Source: an uncultured Caulobacterales bacterium
Lineage (GTDB): Bacteria > Pseudomonadota > Alphaproteobacteria > Caulobacterales > Maricaulaceae
Length of the DNA stretch: 17,092 nt
NCBI GenBank assembly: GCA_938007945.1
Contig: CALLME010000079.1
Location: 1-17,092 of the forward strand
Direction: 5' to 3'
The position numbers and the translations under genes were made by a program. Shown here piece by piece: positions 14,363 through 17,092 of this stretch (position 1 is its first letter; the number at the start of each line of letters is the position of its first letter). The notes below the pieces were generated by a model. The model searched no databases. It was given only the letters and a program-made list of their open reading frames with translations, and had not been told where the DNA came from.

Positions 14363-14597
14363 TGATTTGGACGTTCCCCACAGAACGCATACTCTTATTG
14401 TTTGGCGCGAATTGGTCTGGTCTTTCACTTGACCACGGCCTAATCTGAACCATGTTCTATGTTTCACGCCCACCTTGCAGTTTTCATACCGCTTATAGTC
14501 TAGGCATGGATGTGTTTACGGCTAAGCTCTTAAATTTCTCTAAGCAGCGCGTTTACATCTCCTTTACACCGTCGGCTTTCTTACGAGTTTCTTACAA

Positions 14598-15539
14598 GTG
14601 AGGGGGGATGCAAACCATAACTTATTGGAACAGCTCGAACGCGATAGCCTTCAGGCCATGATGGGCGAGGACGGCGTGCCTTATAACCTTTTCCGTCCTA
14701 CGCATTGGCGCGCGCCTGTGATTTTTGCCTCGCCTCATTCAGGCGCGGTCTACCCCGAAAGTTTCCTCGCACGCGCGGCTTGCGATTTACAGACGCTGCG
14801 GATGAATGAAGACGCTTATATCGACCAGCTCTTTAGCGGGGTGAGTCAGATGGGCGCGCCGCTTTTATCAGCGCGGTTCCCGCGGTGTTTTGTTGACGTG
14901 AACCGCTCGCCCGATGAACTGCCACCAGAGTGGGTGAGTGGTGACGCGACGCCCGTTCAACCGACAGCGAGAGCTAAGGCCGGATTTGGCGTCATTCCAC
15001 TGATGATGGCGCAGGACACACCTATTTACCGTGAGTCACTCCCAAAATCTGCCGCGTTGATGCGGATTGAACGCCTCTATGCACCTTATCACAGCGCGCT
15101 TACCGAACTTATCAAAGACTGCGTCTCGCGTTTTGGACGCGCCGTTGTGATAGACTGTCACTCTATGCCAGGCTTTGCAGCGCTTGGCGCACGGCGCGCG
15201 GACATTGTGCTGGGCGACCGTTTCGGCTTGTCGTGCCATCTGCGAACAATACAGGCAGTCGAGACAGCTTTTGTAAATACGGGATATAATGTCGTACGCA
15301 ACTCGCCCTATGCGGGCGGATTTGTAACGACCCATTATGGGCGCAGTGCGAAAGACCCGCAGCGCGTGGTCGAGACATTGCAAATCGAGATTAATCGCGA
15401 TCTCTACCTCAACCCTGTGACACTTAACCCTAAGACGCGGCACTATGATACTCTCGCGGAAAACCTCAAAGATATCATCTGGCAGATTATTCAGAGCGTA
15501 GGTGAGGGTTTAGCGTCAGACAGATATGCCGCAGAATAG
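14598..15539 (+). CDS. N-formylglutamate amidohydrolase family protein
   Basis: This is a HutG-like (FGase) zinc amidohydrolase, presumed to cleave N-formylglutamate or a related N-acyl amino acid in the cytoplasm. Family motifs in the 313-residue product are FASPHSGAVYP (His47-Ser-Gly49), DVNRSPDELPP (100-110), VIDCHSMPG (Asp186, His188), THYGRS (245-250) and LQIEINRDLYL (261-271). The start is uncertain. A GTG at 14598 gives the longest frame but has no ribosome site before it. A TTG at 14625 and the ATG pair at 14658/14661 are in-frame alternatives, and an ATG at 14608 is in the wrong frame. No other hut genes are present, so a histidine-degradation role is not supported here. The neighbours cpdR and hisN are frequent companions of this family in alphaproteobacteria. 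Confidence 0.87.
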   Translation: MRGDANHNLLEQLERDSLQAMMGEDGVPYNLFRPTHWRAPVIFASPHSGAVYPESFLARAACDLQTLRMNEDAYIDQLFSGVSQMGAPLLSARFPRCFVDVNRSPDELPPEWVSGDATPVQPTARAKAGFGVIPLMMAQDTPIYRESLPKSAALMRIERLYAPYHSALTELIKDCVSRFGRAVVIDCHSMPGFAALGARRADIVLGDRFGLSCHLRTIQAVETAFVNTGYNVVRNSPYAGGFVTTHYGRSAKDPQRVVETLQIEINRDLYLNPVTLNPKTRHYDTLAENLKDIIWQIIQSVGEGLASDRYAAE

Positions 15540-15641
15540 GCAAGGCGTATGTGTTACGTTTTGAGACAGATTTAAGTGTCATCGCTTTGCTTTCACCTCG
15601 CGCGAGACAAATTTCTGCTGATAACACTCCCTTTTTACGCG

Positions 15642-15702
15642 AGAGGGGCTTAAATTCTTCTATATCGCAAGGCGGGTTTTGGCACGGCTCTTGCTCCCCT
15701 CT
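15642..15702 (+). repeat. Nested inverted repeats in the leader of the XRE regulator
   Basis: In the 211-base gap before the XRE gene, AGAGGGG (15642-15648) is matched by CCCCTCT (15696-15702). Inside it, GCAAG (15667-15671) is matched by CTTGC (15690-15694). The two helices can stack on the 3' side with a single unpaired base, giving 12 pairs in all and an asymmetric left bulge. This is 48 bases upstream of the start codon, so a structured 5' leader or an operator is possible. Confidence 0.35.
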
Positions 15703-15741
15703 ACGGCGAAGAGATGCCCAATCATGCGGCCTTAATGACCC

Positions 15742-15746
15742 GAGGA
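15742..15746 (+). promoter_or_regulatory. Ribosome binding site of the XRE regulator
   Basis: GAGGA 4 bases before the ATG at 15751. It supports this start and independent translation of the regulator. Confidence 0.65.
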
Positions 15747-15750
15747 TATT

Positions 15751-16158
15751 ATGACGAATGAAATTGACGATTATGTAGGCAAGCGCCTACGCCGCCGCCG
15801 CCGCCTCTTAGGGCTAACCCAACAATCCCTCGGGGAAATGGTGGGCATACGTTTCCAGCAAATCCAAAAATATGAATGCGGTGCTAACCGCGTCAGTGCC
15901 GCGCGCTTATTTGAACTTGCCGAAGCGCTCGGCGTGCCTGTGCAGTATTTCTACGAAGGCTTGTCAGAGCGTGATATGTATTCAGACGACCCGTTTCCTG
16001 AATTTCTTGCGCCTGACGTGCTGTCTAAGAAAGAAACAATGGATCTTGTGCGCGCCTATTATTCTATGGGGGCCGAGCCGCGTAAGCATTTACTCGATCT
16101 CGCGAAATCGCTTGAGACGTCTGGCGCGCCGACACCGCTGCGTCTCGTTTCGCCTTAA
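15751..16158 (+). CDS. XRE-family helix-turn-helix transcriptional regulator
   Basis: This 135-residue DNA-binding protein has a Cro/C1-type helix-turn-helix at about residues 10-65 (RLRRRRRLLGLTQQSLGEMVGIRFQQIQKYECGANRVSAARLFELAEALGVPVQYFYEG). The typical LTQ turn and a recognition helix including FQQIQKYE are present. A short, mostly helical C-terminal tail (about 75-135) could mediate dimerisation. The layout matches the small SinR/PraR-like XRE regulators widespread in alphaproteobacteria. The DNA target is unknown; the long leader with inverted repeats could contain an autoregulatory site. Arginines 13-18 include five consecutive CGC codons. It stands alone between the amidohydrolase gene and the hisN-like gene, all on the plus strand. 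Confidence 0.9.
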   Translation: MTNEIDDYVGKRLRRRRRLLGLTQQSLGEMVGIRFQQIQKYECGANRVSAARLFELAEALGVPVQYFYEGLSERDMYSDDPFPEFLAPDVLSKKETMDLVRAYYSMGAEPRKHLLDLAKSLETSGAPTPLRLVSP

Positions 16159-16177
16159 ATCGCATTCAAATTAAAAT

Positions 16178-16203
16178 CTGGCGAGCCAATTTAGGCTCGT
16201 CAG
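16178..16203 (+). terminator. Stem-loop between the XRE regulator and the hisN-like gene
   Basis: Arms CTGGCGAGCC and GGCTCGTCAG form 10 pairs (one G-U in RNA) around the loop AATTTA, 19 bases after the XRE stop and 27 bases before the hisN ATG. No T tract follows on the plus strand; a loose T-rich run follows if read on the minus strand. It is a possible terminator or processing site for the XRE transcript. Confidence 0.45.
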
Positions 16204-16230
16204 ACACTTTGCGCCGTCCTATAAGAGCGC

Positions 16231-17082
16231 ATGATGTCTTCCCCAAAATTCCTACCGTCCGAGACGCTTGCGGATAGTCGCTTGGCGCTTTTTTCAACGC
16301 TGCGCAGCGCGGCGCGAGCAATCACCCTGCCTTTGTTTGAGGATGGGGCTCTGCGCGACACGCAGAATAAAGCGGGCGGTTCATCTTATGATCCTGTGAC
16401 GAAAGCCGATGTAGACGCCGAGCGCGTGCTGCGAGATATTATTGCAAAGAACTATCCCGATGACGCGATTACGGGCGAAGAATTTGACGACATTGCGGGG
16501 ACAAATGACTGGTCATGGACGCTTGATCCGATTGACGGCACACGCGGATTTGTCGCGGGCGTACCGGTTTGGAGCACGCTCGTCGCGCTAAGCTTTGAAG
16601 GCGCGCCAGTGATTGGCATGATAGACCATCCTGCTTTGGCGCAGACTTATTTTGGCGTGATTGAGATTGCAGAGCCTGTCGCTTGGCGCCTTCGCGATGA
16701 TGGGAGCGTCAGTCAAATCTCAACAAAATCTTGCGGCGCGATATCAGAGGCGATTTTGGGCTGCACCGAACCGCTCTCAATGCTCGGTCCAGGCGAGCTT
16801 GCAGCCTATAATATCATACGTCACGGTGCGCGGTTTTCGCGCCTCGGACTTGATGCTTATGGCTACGCTATGGTGGCGAGTGGGCGGATGGATATTATTA
16901 TTGAAGCGGGGTTAAAGCCCTGTGATGTTCACGCACTCATGCCGATTGTCGAAGGGGCAGGGGGGAAGCTCACCAATTGGCACGGCGGCTCTGCGGTCGG
17001 CGGCGGTCGGGCCGTCGCGGTGGGCGATAGCGAGTTATTGCCAGAGCTTTATACCTATCTGGGGCGGGCAATGACGGTTTAG
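16231..17082 (+). CDS. hisN: Inositol-monophosphatase family phosphatase, probable histidinol-phosphatase HisN
   Basis: This Mg-dependent phosphatase of 282-283 residues has the full IMPase metal set: DPVTKADVDAE (54-64), GEE (82-84), WTLDPIDGTRGFVAG (about 97-110, with Asp99 and Asp102) and CDVHALMPIVEGAGG (Asp232, about 231-245). The RGFVAG and HALMPIVEGAGG wording is typical of HisN-type histidinol-phosphate phosphatases, which catalyse the penultimate histidine step in actinobacteria and many alphaproteobacteria. A general inositol or fructose-bisphosphate phosphatase remains possible. Two ATGs in tandem occur at 16231 and 16234; an AAGAG at 16223-16227 is better placed for the second. 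The gene stops 10 bases before the window edge. Confidence 0.85.
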   Translation: MMSSPKFLPSETLADSRLALFSTLRSAARAITLPLFEDGALRDTQNKAGGSSYDPVTKADVDAERVLRDIIAKNYPDDAITGEEFDDIAGTNDWSWTLDPIDGTRGFVAGVPVWSTLVALSFEGAPVIGMIDHPALAQTYFGVIEIAEPVAWRLRDDGSVSQISTKSCGAISEAILGCTEPLSMLGPGELAAYNIIRHGARFSRLGLDAYGYAMVASGRMDIIIEAGLKPCDVHALMPIVEGAGGKLTNWHGGSAVGGGRAVAVGDSELLPELYTYLGRAMTV

Positions 17083-17092
17083 TCTGAAAATC

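Noticed and set aside
14418..14435. TGGTC/GACCA inverted repeat upstream of cpdR as an operator
   Set aside because: Only 5-base arms with an 8-base gap; expected by chance at this length.
14494..14499. TATAGT as a -10 element for the amidohydrolase gene
   Set aside because: The nearest TTG-type -35 (TTGCAG at 14475) is only 13 bases away, too short a spacer.
14530..14545. CtrA-like box upstream of the amidohydrolase gene (TTAA, 7 bases, TAAG)
   Set aside because: The second half departs from the TTAA-N7-TTAA consensus, and the only closer reading needs a 6-base spacer. A similar weak TTAA-N7-TATA near 15650 shows how easily such matches occur here.
14608..14661. ATG at 14608 after a G-rich run as the amidohydrolase start
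   Set aside because: It reads a different frame that soon meets a stop, although the G-run would be a tempting ribosome site.
1..17092. Mobile element, phage, CRISPR or defence system
   Set aside because: No transposase, integrase, terminal repeats, regularly spaced repeats or toxin-antitoxin motifs were found. A tRNA gene is present but has no integrase or duplicated 3' end beside it.

Overview
The window looks like ordinary chromosomal sequence from an alphaproteobacterium, probably of the Caulobacterales/Maricaulales/Rhodobacterales type. The assignment rests on a CpdR-type receiver protein from the CtrA cell-cycle pathway, a mutS-glnD-murJ-trpS run, an nfuA-tsaB pair, and a small XRE regulator next to a HisN-type phosphatase. 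This is inference from gene content and protein motifs; no search was run. No mobile element, CRISPR array, phage gene or clear island boundary was seen, and base composition looks even throughout.

Layout. At the left edge, on the minus strand, nfuA (Fe-S cluster carrier) is followed 4 bases later by the first 60 codons of tsaB (tRNA t6A synthesis), which runs off the window. Divergent from nfuA, on the plus strand, are two tandem, overlapping paralogous lipoprotein genes, each with a PDZ domain and an M48-type HExxH metalloprotease domain. They converge on the end of a long minus-strand cluster with tiny gaps or overlaps: mutS (mismatch repair), glnD (PII uridylyltransferase, nitrogen sensing), murJ (lipid II flippase), trpS (tryptophanyl-tRNA synthetase) and a PCuAC-type copper chaperone lipoprotein. 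Upstream of mutS, on the same strand, is a 677-residue exported protein of unknown function, with a helical-repeat-like body and a beta-rich C-terminus.

Next come a tRNA-Val(GAC) gene and cpdR, both minus strand. Divergent from cpdR, on the plus strand, are an N-formylglutamate amidohydrolase-family gene, an XRE-family regulator with a structured 211-base leader, and a HisN/inositol-monophosphatase-family gene that ends just before the right edge.

How the genes work together: most are core housekeeping functions (Fe-S and tRNA maturation, DNA repair, nitrogen signalling, envelope synthesis, translation, histidine pathway, cell-cycle proteolysis). The less ordinary parts are the duplicated PDZ-M48 lipoproteins, with cysteines conserved on both sides of the PDZ domain; the copper chaperone with Met/His-rich segments at both ends; the uncharacterised 677-residue exported protein; and several promoter-like or hairpin signals. 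Two of those promoter candidates lie where transcripts would begin at the start codon. I did not find a convincing new multi-gene system.
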